A stretch of DNA of 64,000 bases. Source: Rhynchonema sp. JSB1_4 (taxonomy: Eukaryota; Nematoda; Chromadorea; Monhysterida; Xyalidae). A program made the position numbers and the translations under genes. This document shows positions 21,195-35,800 of the stretch, piece after piece. Location of the stretch: the NCBI GenBank assembly GCA_030248065.1, contig JASAMV010007856.1, forward strand, positions 57,855-121,854, written 5' to 3'. Below the pieces are notes generated by a model. That model was not told the DNA's origin. It saw nothing but the letters and a program-made list of their open reading frames with translations, and did not search any database. Within the stretch, counting starts at the first letter, position 1, and the number at the start of each line of letters is the position of its first letter.

Positions 21195-24100
21195 CTAAAA
21201 ATTCGACGGCGCTGCAGTTCTGTGCGTGTGGACACATGTCCAGCCACGTTGTGAGCGTTTGTGCCAAATTCGCGACTCTTGCGATTGACGCGTATGCGTG
21301 TCACCGTGCCTGAAAATAGGACATTGCGATGGGTCCACGTACGGCCATCTGGTGCATTTCGTACTGATGATGCTCAGGGGCACCGCCTGTCTGTGAAAAC
21401 AGGTAATCGGGGCATCAGAAAAACATTTAGGTGAAATAAAGTGAGAATTGAAAAAATTCCCGAAGCTGCGCCGCAACCACTCTTGTGCACCATTTTGATT
21501 GCGTCGATGCTTCCACTATCGGGGAAAAGTGCATAAGAGCATAACACTTGATTTAATTGGATTTTGGTTTAAGAATTTCAAAAATGTCTTTTTTTCTAAT
21601 CGTGCAAATACAACTATGTCGCACGAACTCTTGGTCCATTGATTCGCAGCAATTATGCAGATGTAAAAAATATGTAGTTGTCAAACTTTTAAAAACATTG
21701 CCTAAAATTGGTTAGCAACACAATTCACCAACACCGACAAATGGAGTACTATGCAATGCAATGCGCATGAAAGAAGTTTTTGGCGCGATCAACTTCATTG
21801 TTCTATCAAACATTATTGGACGTTGGACCAAATTTTGAGCCGATCAAATTGCGGTTTTCCACAAAGTACCCCTTTCGTCTTTGGCTTGATCCAACACAGT
21901 ATACTGTATTTGTCCCCTTTACCTGTCGATGTATTGTACGAGTCTGACATAGCACACACAGGCGGCTTCATCACCAAGCATGTGCACTTGTGGGTTCAGC
22001 ATTGTTGTGTGCACTTGCTTCGTATTAGAACCGGCTGTAACTGAAATTTTTTCTCAAATATACTGCGTTTTTTGGCTCCGCTTTTCTTAGCAACAACTTT
22101 TGAGACTTTTTTTAGGGTCGAAATGTAACGCAGTGGGAGAAAAATCGGTTTCGAACCAGATGGAACGGATTTACCTCATACCCGAATAAAAAAAACGACC
22201 ATCGCACTGTTTCCGCAAAATGGAAAATCTCTCTGTCAGTGTCAATACACAAAAAACCGCAGTCACACCTATTGTAACAGATAATCATGGCCAGGGTTGG
22301 GCAAAAAAAACGACGGCGTTTTTTCTTAAAAAAAACGACGTTTTTTTTTAAAAAAACGCCTGGGTCGTTTTTCGTTTTTTTTTAAATCCTGAATTTCCTT
22401 GATTTTCCCTGATTTTTCAGGGAAAGTACTCTGATTATCAAGGAAAATCAATTTTTTGTCCCATTTTTTTCAAAAAATTTTCGACCAATTTTTACTTTGT
22501 CGAGATACGTCGATATACGGAGTTTGACTTTCAGTGATAACCCCGGCCAAAGTTGGTCCCACGATGCGGGTCTGATATGGGATCTTAGCAACTCGCTAGA
22601 AAAGGGTTGAAACCGGTTTATTTTGCCTCAGAACACATAGAATTACTTCATTTAACCAGGTTTTCTTCCCAACATGAGCGTTTTCCAATTTTTTGGGGGG
22701 CATATTTTGGTCATCTGGGCGTTTTAAAAAAAAACGTTTTTTTAAAAAAAAACATTTTTTTTAAAAAAAAACGATTTTTTGAAAAAAAACGTTTTTTGCC
22801 CAACCCTGATCATGGCAACCCCGGACTAACTGTTGTTATCAAAATAGAACTTGTGAAATTCCATGCCCTGAATCAGGTTGCCCAGCGCCTCCGGCTCGAA
22901 ACACGTCATCGCGGGGTCACACAGTTTGCTGAAATATTACGTTACAAAATGGTTACAAAGTGTAACAGTTACAAAGACAAGTTCCAGTAACGGTACGCTA
23001 TTCCGAACCTAACACGAAGTTTGGATCCCAAACGGCCGTTTATACAACAGCCATGAACTGAAGGCGCAAAAGATACATAGTTGCAGTTACCGTAGATCCA
23101 ACGCATTTACAAAGTGTTACAAAGTTACAAAACTGTTACATTGTAACCAAACCTGTAACTATCGAAATCACCAACGGCGATGGCGTCGAGCAGCTGTTGC
23201 GTGACTCGCATCAGTTCTTGTTTCATGGCTGAAAAAATAGATGAGAATTTGAATTTTTGTCCGATTGCTTATATTAACCAGTTCTTCACATCGAGTATGT
23301 GAGTATTACCATCATAAGTATACACTGTTACCTACTGTGGATTATTTTTTCAACACCATAGCTGTTCCTCACAAGCACGTATTGATACAGATAGTCCAAC
23401 CACCAGCTCATGAGCCGCCTGTTACGGTTCCACGTGTTTCGAAAATTTCGAAAACAATAGAAAGAGAAATTGCGAATGTGTATACATTGTCGATTTTTCT
23501 TGCTATTGTTTTCGAAAAGTTTCGAAACGCGTGGAACCGCAACGGCGTCTCATGAGCAGGTGGTTGAACTATATACATAAGTAATTATATTATTTACGAT
23601 AATAATAGAGGTGCTTTGTGAGCTCATCAAGAAACTACGTATGCTGCAGTGTGCAGTGGCCGACACACATGAACCTGATTAAAAATAGCAAAAAAAATTG
23701 TTATTGCGAATGGTTTCTGGAACAGACGGAAAAGCACGAGTGCAACGGATGCCCACGGAAATTTGGCGAATAGAGTCTTTTACCAGTAACATTCAGCAGC
23801 AGTTTTTGTGGATCATCGGGCGTTTCCACAGATGTTTCAACTATTGTTTCCATTTTGTTGTGTTCAGTCGATGTGCTTGGACTGATACCCGATGAAACGT
23901 TAGATCCTTCAGCAGCTGCTGCTCCTCCGCTGCGACCACTACCGAGTTGAGCTGCGAGCGCGCCGAATTTCGACATTTTTTGTGCTTTCTATGTGTTCTC
24001 TTCAAGCACAATTATGATTTTGACAATTTTTTCAGTCACATGGGGACTTTCTGATTCGCGAAGATAATTGATAAGACACGGGGTTTCACACAGCTGCTAT

Positions 24101-26811
24101 TATAAAACTGTGCAGGGTAACGCAACAAAATTTGTACATGTATCTCGGCAGCGGTTTGGAGAACCAAAAGCACTTATGTCCGAAAAAAATGGAGCTGTAT
24201 AAGTTTTTCGTCACGCGACAGTCAGACAAATTACTGACAAAAACTGGAGTGCCTGCGTTATTCCAGACGTCTATTTGCACCGGAAAAAACTGCAAAACTT
24301 TCAGAACACGTTTTGAATCTCATAGCGTGTGCCCTTGTTGCCTGGGTAAAAAAGCAGTCAAGGCAAACGATGCTGCTCACAGGGTGGCCAATAAAATCAG
24401 CGATCTATATTTCACACGGAATTTAAGAAATGAATAAACTTTGGACAAAGATAGACACGCGAACCAGCAGCGTATTCGAGGTGGCATTATCCGGCTTTAG
24501 TAAATAAGATTTGACTCTATATAATCACAGACAAAAGGTTGGCTTTAGCAACAAAAGCAGCAAAATACACTCAGTAAATAATCTTCAATCCACTCAGTAG
24601 CCAAACAGGCTTTATGGATAGCGCATAAGTTTGTGCACTGACTTTAAACAGCACGACCGCCCGCCCAGTCTGCGAAAACATTTTGCACAAAATGTGGTGA
24701 GCTCGCGAAAAATATCATCTACGACGACGTTACCACAGCTGTGTTCAGCTTGAACTACATGTTTACACTGCACGCTAGGGGGGCCATGCCGGGACAAAAA
24801 TGTTTAAAACTACACGGATATGGTTGACCGGCTTAAATCTCCCGCAGAGCGAGCAGGTTGCAAAACTGTCTTCTTTTTCGTGCATAAACTGCCTTGTAGG
24901 TAATTTGTGTTGAAATTTAACGATAATTTTCGGCGTTTCGTTGGCCTTTTCGCACAGTTGCGATCAAGACCTATTGAAGTCAAAGAGACACCTTTCGCTG
25001 GCCTTAAACAAGCTGACGTAAGTATTTCCTACACATATGTACATGTAGCAAACAACCGTTTATCAACAGCAGAAACCCTCTTACATGTATATTCCGGTAC
25101 AAAGCCAAAGCGACGATCAGGAAATTTAAAAATATACGTTATACCGTGTTTGGACTGCGCTGACATATACAGCATACAAATATTGTGCTCCAAGCGACAC
25201 GGGACGATATTAAGTTTGGGGCGAACAATGTGATTCGGTCTCGGTCTAGCGCAATGTCAACGAAATTTCAACGTTATTGTTTTTACCCAGGATCATACAC
25301 TAACAGCCACGACGACAAAAGTCTGCCGACGCTTGATAAGAACACAATTGAAATGAATTGAGAAGTTCACAAGGTAAAGATACACCGGCGAGAAAGTGTA
25401 ATGTAGATAAAGCATAGAAGACAGAGTGAAAAAGACTGTATAGTATAAATCAGGTTCTGACACAGAATTTTTTTGGGCATTTAACACAAAATTAAAATAT
25501 TAGTTCGACCATGGCAAAAAATTGCTTCTATTTAGCCCGTTTTCTACGCGTTTTTCACGATTCCCGAGAAATTTACTCACGTGGAAAAGTAACGCATCCC
25601 AGACCGAACCGATCTTCAAGTTTGGTATCATAGATACACAGAAACAACAGCCAAACCCTTTACGGTTGTACAAAAACGTCATCTCATGTGCGCAAAAAAC
25701 GACAGCGTGTGGGGATGGGGGTGGCACTGATGTCATCCATGCCCACATTCTCCTACAGTTGGACCCCGGCTATTGGGGCCCGGTCAATTTGGGCCTGCAC
25801 AGATGTCCACTTTTAGGGTTAGGCCTATTGCTTAGGCTGCACTGACCCGCCGCTATCAACACGCTTAAGCCTGACCCTATGCTCAACCTCAACAACAAGT
25901 GTGTAGGTAGGTTTTGAAATTAAACCGCGGCAGCGGCCCCCAAATTGACCGGACCCTAATTACAGAAGAAGACTATGCTTAAATGATTGTATGCCGAAAC
26001 CGTTTCACCTGCTGTTAGCAGCACAAAAACACACCAAATACATATAACCCTTTTGTGGACCAAACGCACCACGTGCGTGTGATAGAAATTAATTTCTCAA
26101 ATGTAGGCTTGCATTAATGTCGTCAGCTTATCCCTGGTCCCACCCAGTGTTTCTGGCGCCCATTCCGGATCGCTTTAGTCAAGGGCCAGTGTTCACGGAT
26201 TGTGTCGGCGACTAAAGATAAATCGCCTTATATGTGTACCACAGTGCCAAAGAAAAATAAAACAGCCAAACTAGAACTAGAGCACCGTAAAGCTGCTCGA
26301 AAAAGATCGTGATCATTTTTAGCATTTAATGCAGGCAAAGCAAGAGCACGCACCAGAACACCACATGCACTTGTGTGAGGAACAGCTTGTCCAGACAATC
26401 GTAATGTATCAATTTTGTGACAGCAGCATCAAATCGGTATAATTTCACTTATAGTCATGTGACATTTTGAAACATGGAAGATCTCGTGTGACAAATTTGT
26501 CACTGACCAATACAAGAGCCTTGGGACCACTATCAACTGCTTTTACCCCGGCCAAAATCGGAGACCTCATGAAACGAACCCCAACCCAGCTGATGTTTCA
26601 TCGAAAGTGTACAAAAGCAAACAATTACGGCGATCCTTAACTATGGAAAGGGATTAAAATGCCGCTCTGTAAACTTACAGTGTTGCGACGTCGAACCAGT
26701 GCTGCTGCTGGTGCTGGCGGATTGTGCGCCACCGAGAGCGCGCTGCGTGACACTGGCCAGACTCGCCACGCCGCTTGATGAATAGACAGCAGTTTGTGAT
26801 TGTGACTTTGC

Positions 26812-26842
<31 letters not shown>

Positions 26843-29800
26843 GTGTCGGCCGTATGAACCACGGTGTCCTTGTGTTTTAGGTTCGAATTGGAGCCTGGAA
26901 ATTTGCGTGCAAGCAGGTTTGCGCAGAATATGTCAGTTCAAGGAAGGCTCAGATCACTGTTATATATTGGTCGCACAATGGCCATATAAGAATTCATCAA
27001 ATCAATCCTGATTTTCAAGTTCAGTCACTCTTAACCACTGTGCTATTTGTAATTCTCACAAAACATTTTCAGCTAAAAATAATCTAGCAGATCCACCACG
27101 TTGGCGCAGGTCTGAAGCATTCTCTTTACTACATGCTGTGTGTGCGATCACGCAACGCAACGTCACCACCCCGTCACTTTCCCTCTTTACGAAACAGGAA
27201 AAAAATTGACCAATTCTTATAAAGTCATTGTGCGACCAATACTGGCAATAATACCAATACAATACTACCAATTCATGCTCATTAATTGTTATTTTATGGA
27301 CAGCTGCCACCAATGCACTGTTTTCTTCTGTTATATATTGGTCGCACAACGACTTTATAAGAATTGGTCAAATTTTTTTCCTGAATCGTGAAGCAGGAAA
27401 GTGACGGGCGGGGCAATGACGTTGCGTTGCGCGATCGCACACAAACCATGCAGTCACCAAAATGTTTCAGATCCGCAGCAACGTGGGTGCTCTGCTAGAT
27501 TATTTTCAGCTCTAAATGTTTCGTGAGAATTACAAACAGCACAGTGGTTAAGAGTGACTGAACCTGAAAATCAGGATTGATTTGATGAATTCTTATATGG
27601 TAATTGTGCGACCAATACAAGCTGAAACACTCGAGAAAAGCAGAATAGTTCCTTCGATGTTCTATATGTGGAGATACAGTATGTAGAAGAAAGCAAACAG
27701 ATAATAGCAAACCGTACGACCACAACAGTACCATAGTTTCACAGTCACGCAATGAATGTAAGGTATGTATAGTCCAACCACAAGCTCATGAGACGACTTT
27801 TTAAAGCTTGTTTGGCCGGATTCGAAAATCCTCCGGTTACACGTGTTTTCTAAAACCAAAAAAGAGATTGGGCTTAGAGAGCTGATGACAAGTTCCAGCT
27901 GGCTGACCTCAATTTGTTGCGTGCTTACGCGAACAGCAACGTTGTTCAACACACAAATGTTTTGGGAGTCAAAAGGGAATTTACTCACCGAAGTGAAGAG
28001 CGCGTTTTCAAAAAATACGTGCGTTTCTCTTTCTGTCATTGTAACCGAAACATTATTTGATCTGTGCAAGTCAAGTTCAAAAAAAGTCGTCTCATGAGTT
28101 CGTGGCTGGACTATATGTATATACCAAGCATCCAACATGGGCTTGGTTATAGCATTTGATGCTCTCTCTTGAAGCAAAAGTCAATATTTGAATTACCTAC
28201 ACGCAAGTGGTATACCGCGTAGCGTAACGTGGCTGTTGTAGTTTCAAGATTTGGTGTGCGCATGCTGAAGCATGATGAGACTCTATAGCGCGCCTGATAA
28301 CTACTGTGACTCACACACACACACTGCTTAGTTCAAGTACTCAGTGAGATTGTACGGTACTGTGGTGTCCATGTTTGGCGTGCTTAAAATTCTTACATCT
28401 ATGTATGTAGTAAGTACGGCAAGAAAGAACATTTGGTTGGGTATACACGTGGGAAAGCTGTATCCAAGGCAATATTGCGGTTACCCGGTTTCCATACCAA
28501 AGCAACAGAACCAACAAACAGAGCCGGCTACAACGATAACAAAAACCCGATAGCCACAATATGTGCGTGTACGCCTATTCTTTCTTTCGTTTTAAAAAAC
28601 TGAAAAGTCTAAGCCATATGCGAATAACATGCAACTACCTGAGGTTTCCACATAAAGTCCCCGGGGTTTTATTCATAAAAAGTTTTATGGGAAGCATGCT
28701 TTGCACATTTTGCAGAAATCATTGCTAACGTTGTCAAATGTTATCACAATTGCTTGGTGTGTATTTCACAGCACTTGTAATTCGATCCAAAAAAACAGCT
28801 TCTGCTGAAAAATGTGCCAAACGACCAGTGTTTTCCCACTATTGGGAAGAAGATTTGCTTTCTTTGGCACAGCTTCTTGAAAAACTACCACACAAACAGA
28901 GCCCAGATGGATTCTATCGCTCTATTCGGGGAGGGGGGCTTTATGTGGAAAGCTCCGAGCAAAATGGCTTCAGATTCCTGGAATTGCCACACGAGTAACG
29001 CAGAAAATTGTTTGCCATAATGTACCTTAGCGCCAAAGCGTCCCAATTGACAACAAAACGTTGATTCCAAATATAGCACTAAACGCAGGTTTGTGTGTAC
29101 CATTGTTATGCTTGTAAAGCTGTGACAGTTCAAGCGTGAGTAGATAAGGCGACCACAAACTTGGTGATCGGATCGGTCCGGTATTGCATTTTTTGCATTT
29201 TTTTGCATTTAAAAAAGATATTAAGAAAATGTAGCGAAGCCATTATATTCTACCAGCGTAAAAGTTGGTCCCAGACTTAAAATACGGACTACATAGTTTT
29301 ACGCTGATCGAAATGACTCTCTTAAACTCGCAAGCGACCAAGGCCGCTCCAATCCAAACACCAAGTACATATGATCTCGCTGGCGCACAAGCGGCAAACA
29401 GTAACTTTGGTGAGGCCGGGTCGCTTCGGTCCTTTTGAAGCTAAAGCAGTTTGTAAAAATTTTGAGTCGGACCATCGCAATGTTCGCGAACAACTGCTTT
29501 GCACACCGATCGAATTCTAAAGTCCAGAGTTTGTGTCAGGACTTCAAAACAAAATTGATTAAAAATAAAACATATATATGACACAGTAGTGAGTCTTCCA
29601 AATATACCCGACACCCTCCAAAAAATTCAACCTGACTGCACTAAAACGCACTTGGTGTTGCTGCGGAGAGAAGATAGGCCATCAAGCCGCCAGAGCAACC
29701 GGTAGATCCCAAAATATGACATTAACACCAGCTGTCATTTGTGGCAATAATGTTTTACCTGCGCGCTGGTCCACTAGGAAACAGTTGAATATTCAACATT

Positions 29801-32800
29801 ATCTAAATTATTTAGTGTGACCAAGGTAAATGTTAAGCAACGCACGACTGTGGCGAACTATACACGCTTCATTCCCGGGGCACAGGTTCATGCCCGGCCG
29901 ATTCAGGCCTGGCTGGAGCCTGAGCCTAAGCCTATAAATGGGTCCGAATCGGCCGGGCCTGAAAAACTGGGCCTGAAAAGGTGGGGCCTGAAAAGTCGCG
30001 GAATAATAGATTTGGCTTCAAAGTTGATACAGCCCATGATTATGGTGACGAACGAGGCAGCTATCACCAATAGACTGTAACTAAACCAAGGCATCAACAT
30101 GTTGTTTGGGTATGTCACGCACGGCATCTGAGCGGCAAAGCAGTTGAGTTCAACTGTTCAATGGAGTTAACCAGAGAGACAGTTAGCTCAATTTGTAATG
30201 ATGGCAAGAAACTTGAAACGTGCAAAACTTAACTACACAAGAGCAAAAAAGTTGGGTTCACTCACGGAAAAAATCACAGGAGATAGCAAAATTGGGCCAC
30301 TACGAAAGACTTTTCAAAGATTTCGAACATAAAAATTTAAAAAAATCGCAAAAAAAACTAATGCCACAAAGTACGCAGCCTGACCTTTGTCACATTTATC
30401 CTGTTCGTCAGTGACGATGGTGGTACCAGCGGACTCCGATGTTTCCTTGATCGTGTGTGTCGCCTGTCCGTCCTTCTTGTTGAGTAGATTGCGGCCTGAA
30501 CGTAGGATAGGCACGTGAAACATTATGTCCTCCGCAGACATTTTGTTGCGTTTTAGAGTTTCGCTTGAGACGTTTGTGTTGTTCCTATGGTTTGTGCGCA
30601 TTCTAACGCGAGCGCTTAAAATACCCTGGAGCAGCAGAGCAGCCGGCAACATAGTGGATTATTGCTATGTACAGCATGTATAGTTCAACCACGAGCTCAT
30701 AAGACGACTTTTTTCAGCTTGCTTGGCCAGATTCAAGAATGCTCCGGTTACACTTGTTTCAACAAATGAAAAAGATTGGACCTAGAGAGCCGAAAGTCAA
30801 GTTCCAGCTGACTGACCTCAATTTGTTTCGTGCTTGCGCGAACAGCAACGTTATTCAACACACAAATGTTTTGGGAGTCAAAAGGGAATTTACGCACCGG
30901 AAGTGAAGAACTTGGTTTTAAAAAATACGTGCGTTTCTCTTTCTTTCGTTTTCGAAATACGTGGAACCGGAACATCAGTGGATCTGCACAAGCCAACTTC
31001 GAAAAAAGTCGTCTCATGAGCTCGTGGTTGGACTATATACGCCGCATGCGCAACACGGCATCCCGCGGGAAAGTGTTTGCCACACGAGAACTAATTATCT
31101 GCAAGACACGCGACATATACTTACAGGTGGAAAAATTTAAATTAGCTGAAATAAATAATAGAACATGTGTAATGTATGTACATGTATGAAAACGCGCTGC
31201 CTGGAGATGCATCACATGAAGGTTCATCGCTAGGATTGCTGTGAAAGTGCTGCAAGATTTACGCGATTCACGTATTCTTACATGTTTTAAAGACGTGTCT
31301 GTTGAACGTCACGTACACCCCATTTTCCTGGGTGGAAAATGAGACAGCACCGTATCGTTTTAAAAAATCGCGTCCTCAAACTCGATAAATAGTAAAAACG
31401 GACGGTTTACTTTTGGAGTGAATTCAAATATCGGCATAAAGCTAACGACCAGAGTCATTACCTCAGCCGAGATTGACTGAGTGTAGAACCGAATCCAGGT
31501 GCCGGTCACCGCAAAAAGTAACCCTCTCAGTTTCGCGGTTTTGCTATGTTAAAAAAGAAGCGGGTTCACAACAGTCATTATCAAATTGGTTTTTTTCTTA
31601 ATTTCCACCCAAGGAAATTGGGTGACACTCGACACACTCTAAAGTCTGTCTCCCGTCCGGATCATAATCCCGGCAAAAGCGCATATGCCTGCGTGTACTG
31701 GTTCTACTGTGTATAAAGTACCGTTTTTTTATTTTTGGTTGGAAAAAAGGTGTTTTTTTCGAAAAAAAAAACAGTTTCTCTTAAATATTTTTCCAGTAAT
31801 TAAGGTAGTCCGGTAAAAAAGTAAGATGATTGGGGTACAAAATTTATGCACAACAGTAGGATTACACCAAGAATTTCGATTCGAACATCGAGCCCTAAAA
31901 TTGACCCGAACCGAAAAACTCATTCGTTTTTCATTACAATTTTTTAGGAAAATGTTCTTCTCGATGCACAAGTTCGCACCTGTCACATTACTACTCGCGG
32001 TTGGGCCGGAAGTGACACTCGATATCCCGCTATCCGCGCTGGTGCGCCGCGAGCTCACGCCCGATCGGGATGGTTCCGGTATCAGATTCGGCGTCTCTTT
32101 TAACAGAACGGGTGGCGGAGTGCGCAGACCCGACGGGTACCCCAAATGTTCGGCACTGCCTCGTGCCTGTTGATGCAATTGTGCCGCTGCTGTGGCGAGC
32201 AGTAGATTCTGTTGTTGCAGATGTTTCAATTGTTGTTGACTCGATCTGCGCGATCCACCGTGACTACTCAGGGTTGTTGTTGTTGGGTCCAGCGGGACCG
32301 TCACTTCGGCGGGTAGCGCCGGGCCGGATATGGCGATATAAATGGCAATTGCGAGGACGGATAGAAGGATTATGAGGCCGGCGTAGTCGAATAGTACGAT
32401 CAGGATGTACTTGATCATAGTGAGCATAAAGATTGTTGATGGGGATGACAAACTGGAAATTAAGTGCGACTGTGTAATGCAGGAAATTCGACTTATTCTA
32501 TTGTCATTGACGCAAATCGTCGGCGCTGGCAGTCGACGCAGTGCTCAATAATTATTACGCTCATTTGGGACTGCGCGTAGCGCAGAGAAGGCGCAATGCC
32601 GACAATTTCCGTCGACTACATTTGAATTGGCGGTCAAACGATCAGGAACTGGAAGGATCAGGAGTTTTGTCACTAAGGGGAAAAGCAATTGTTGGTAGGG
32701 TAACGTCAAGTAAGCTATACGTTTACATACAGTACCACAACGTGAAAGCTGCTCTGGATCATACCTACCATGCTATAGTGTTCAAATCCTCATTTGGTAG

Positions 32801-35800
32801 AAGAAACGTTTCTGGCGATCAAGTTTCAATACCTCGGGCACCTATGATATTATCTTCAACATTGCTACATAATTGAATATTAAACCCAATAATCACTTAC
32901 TCGCGCCATAGAGAACCAAGAAAAAAGAAACAGTGAAAAAAAAGATATACAACAAAACATTTTGGCGCAGCGATCTTCATTCGTTAACAGCGAACAAAAA
33001 GGCGCTTGTCAAAACGGGCCGTCGTATGCGTTTTTACACGACTCTATGACTAATACCAAGGATATTACACGACAAGACGAATGCTTTAAGTCAGCCGGCA
33101 AGTCAAAACATCGTCCGGGCGGGCGACAGATGCACACCGAACACCCAGTTTTAAAAGAATCTTGGGTCCAGAAAGCCATTTTATAATGCTCCAAAAGATC
33201 CTTCAAAACGCGCTCCGCTCTCAAGCGCGATGGCTTTTATAGTGGGCGAAACGTATAATTTTCAGCGCAAGAAATACTGAGTTCACGATGTTACATTACC
33301 CAACTTACACAACCTAAACACTGCTTTCTATCATTCTGAATCTGTTGAATTTTTCACAGGACTCCGCAACACAGCTCAGTACAACACACGTATCGAAAAA
33401 ATGCAAACTCTCAAGGATTTTTGGGTTTCGAGCATAATCGTTAACCCCCAAGCCCGAATGCTTATCGCTCTCTGCATCCAACAATCAGTGTCAGATTTAA
33501 ATTGTGCTCAGTTTTTCACATAAACACCAGAGCCTGGGTGTAACATTAGCTGGGTTGAGCCTGGAGCAAAGTTAAAATCTTGAGGCAAGACAACAACAAC
33601 TGTATCGGTTTTCTATGGGGTATTAACAAGGTATTGTGGAAGCTTAATGTTCAGGCAAGTCCTCTAACACAAGAACAGCCCTGGCGAACTTCGTTAAAAA
33701 TGTTTTTGGACACTCAAACACTGCGCCGCGCTCAGAGTTTTTCGCCGCGAAAGCTGTTTTTGCAAGATTCTCAGACAAAAAGAACCTGCGCAGTGCGCGG
33801 GACTTCTGAAACGCACTGATCTTCTCGTGGTGTTTGCCCTTGTATGAGAAACGAACAGACAGAAATCTTAACTATTTTTAACTCCGGGTGAATGATGATT
33901 AAAGTTTTTACTATTTTCAGTGGCTTTTCACAATTTGCGTTCAACAAAGCGCCTGTCATTTTAACATTTTGAACGTCCTTTAATCAGCATAAAATCTTTA
34001 CACTTCAATTGGAGCCATATTCTTGTGACAAACGAAACTAATACCGGACCATTCAAACGGTAGGTGAGCGTCTTTCTGTGCGGAATTTGCTTTCCTGTTC
34101 AATTTTTACTGCAGTGAAGCTGAAGACACTTGTGCATAAAATGTCAAACGTTCCACCGACAGGGTGAGAGCAGAAGGCGCACATGTCATTTACGCTGTTC
34201 AAAGAAAAAGAGAACAACTACTCAACAAAGGGCTATATGGAAGTGGTAGCCGAAAAAAAGTGTACAAGACAGAGAACAGTGCTAAATTTCAGATTTTCAG
34301 AAGAACGCTAAAAGACAGGCATTTGTGCTGCGAAAACAATTAGCGATCCTGACGTTAAAGACACATTGGTGTGCACACGACACTCAATGGCGCATTTGGA
34401 GGCACACTCGAATTTCATTGGCTATATATTTTATAAAAATCTCAATCCCACTGCGCTCTTTATGAACACTTTCAACCGTTCGCCGTGAACCCATTTAACA
34501 GACATGTGAATTGGTGCGAGCCAGCCATGTACATACATATGTATAGCTCGTTAGTTTGAATTGCCGCGCCGCTAACTTAACAGCGCTTTTGTGCCGGCAG
34601 CCGCAATTTCTCGGATTATGCAAACGACAGTTTTGTCGCAGGAAATGCTGTGCGCTTGACTTGGCCTCAGTTTTTTGCTTTGAAATTGTAACTTAACCTG
34701 CGTAACTAAAGTTGGTTTCACAAAGAGGCAGAGGTCCAAGAGCGAACGACAGCACAGATTTCGCAGGATTTGCCACGCTTTTCTTCACACACATAAACGT
34801 AATCGAACAGTTTTAAAATGTGAAAATAAAAACACGAAAAAGTAGACGTAAACACAATCGCGAAGTCTAACAGCTTTCCACAAAATCATAACAATAATAA
34901 TTCTTATAAATAATCAAAAAACATAAACATAAACACTGCGTACCCGACCTGCAGGATAAATAACGGGCGGCGATGGAAAGACAAGCAGTTCGTAGATGCC
35001 CAGTTCATCGAATGTCGAAGCTACATCGTCACTGACCGAATCTTGAATAAACCACGGTAATGTTTCACTTTTGCACTTTCACTTTGGAGAATAAACGTAA
35101 ACAAAGAGACTGGTATCACACAGGCACAAGACCACACTCACCTGTTTGCTTCACAACGACGCGATCTGAAAAAGCGTGCGGATGAAAACATTCCGACAGA
35201 AATGAAGACAAAGTTAATGTGGTATAGTAAATGTCTAAATTCCTGCCGTGCAATAAAATACGCCCAATAGTTAGCGTCATGTTCTAAACCCGAGCGCCAG
35301 CCACGCGCAGTTCCGAAACCACGAGCTCACAGCTGCCGCTGTTGCCCCAATGTTTCAAAAACTTGGTTTTCGGGTTCAGATCTGGGCATTGACTATGGGG
35401 CGCATCTTATGGCACGGCAGCGAATTTATAAATTCCTTTACATAGCAATAGGAGGCACAAAAACGCACGACCAAGTGGCACTGTATGTCCAAATATCCCA
35501 CAACGACCCAAAAAAGGCCACCCTTATCATCTAAACCACCAGATGTTTCAAATAACGCACACTCCTCGGTGAAGCCTTCGGCCAACGACCTCACATCCGT
35601 GCTCGACATATCCCTCGGCCAATAGAACGTGTGACCATTGGACGTAGCGCAAGAGAACCCACTTAAGTTGGTCGCTATCGACGCCAAACTGGGCGCTCGA
35701 GACAGCGAGCTGTAGAGAGTGGCCGTGTCATCCGGCGTGTCACAATGTGCGGCCACGAACTTGCCGCCGGACTCTTTTTGAAATCGTTGTAGAATAGCTG

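Noticed and set aside
27662..28177. 171-codon minus-strand frame as a transposase
   Set aside because: It spans a TAGTCCAACC MITE whose ends it includes; no catalytic DDE-type pattern or helix-turn-helix is visible.
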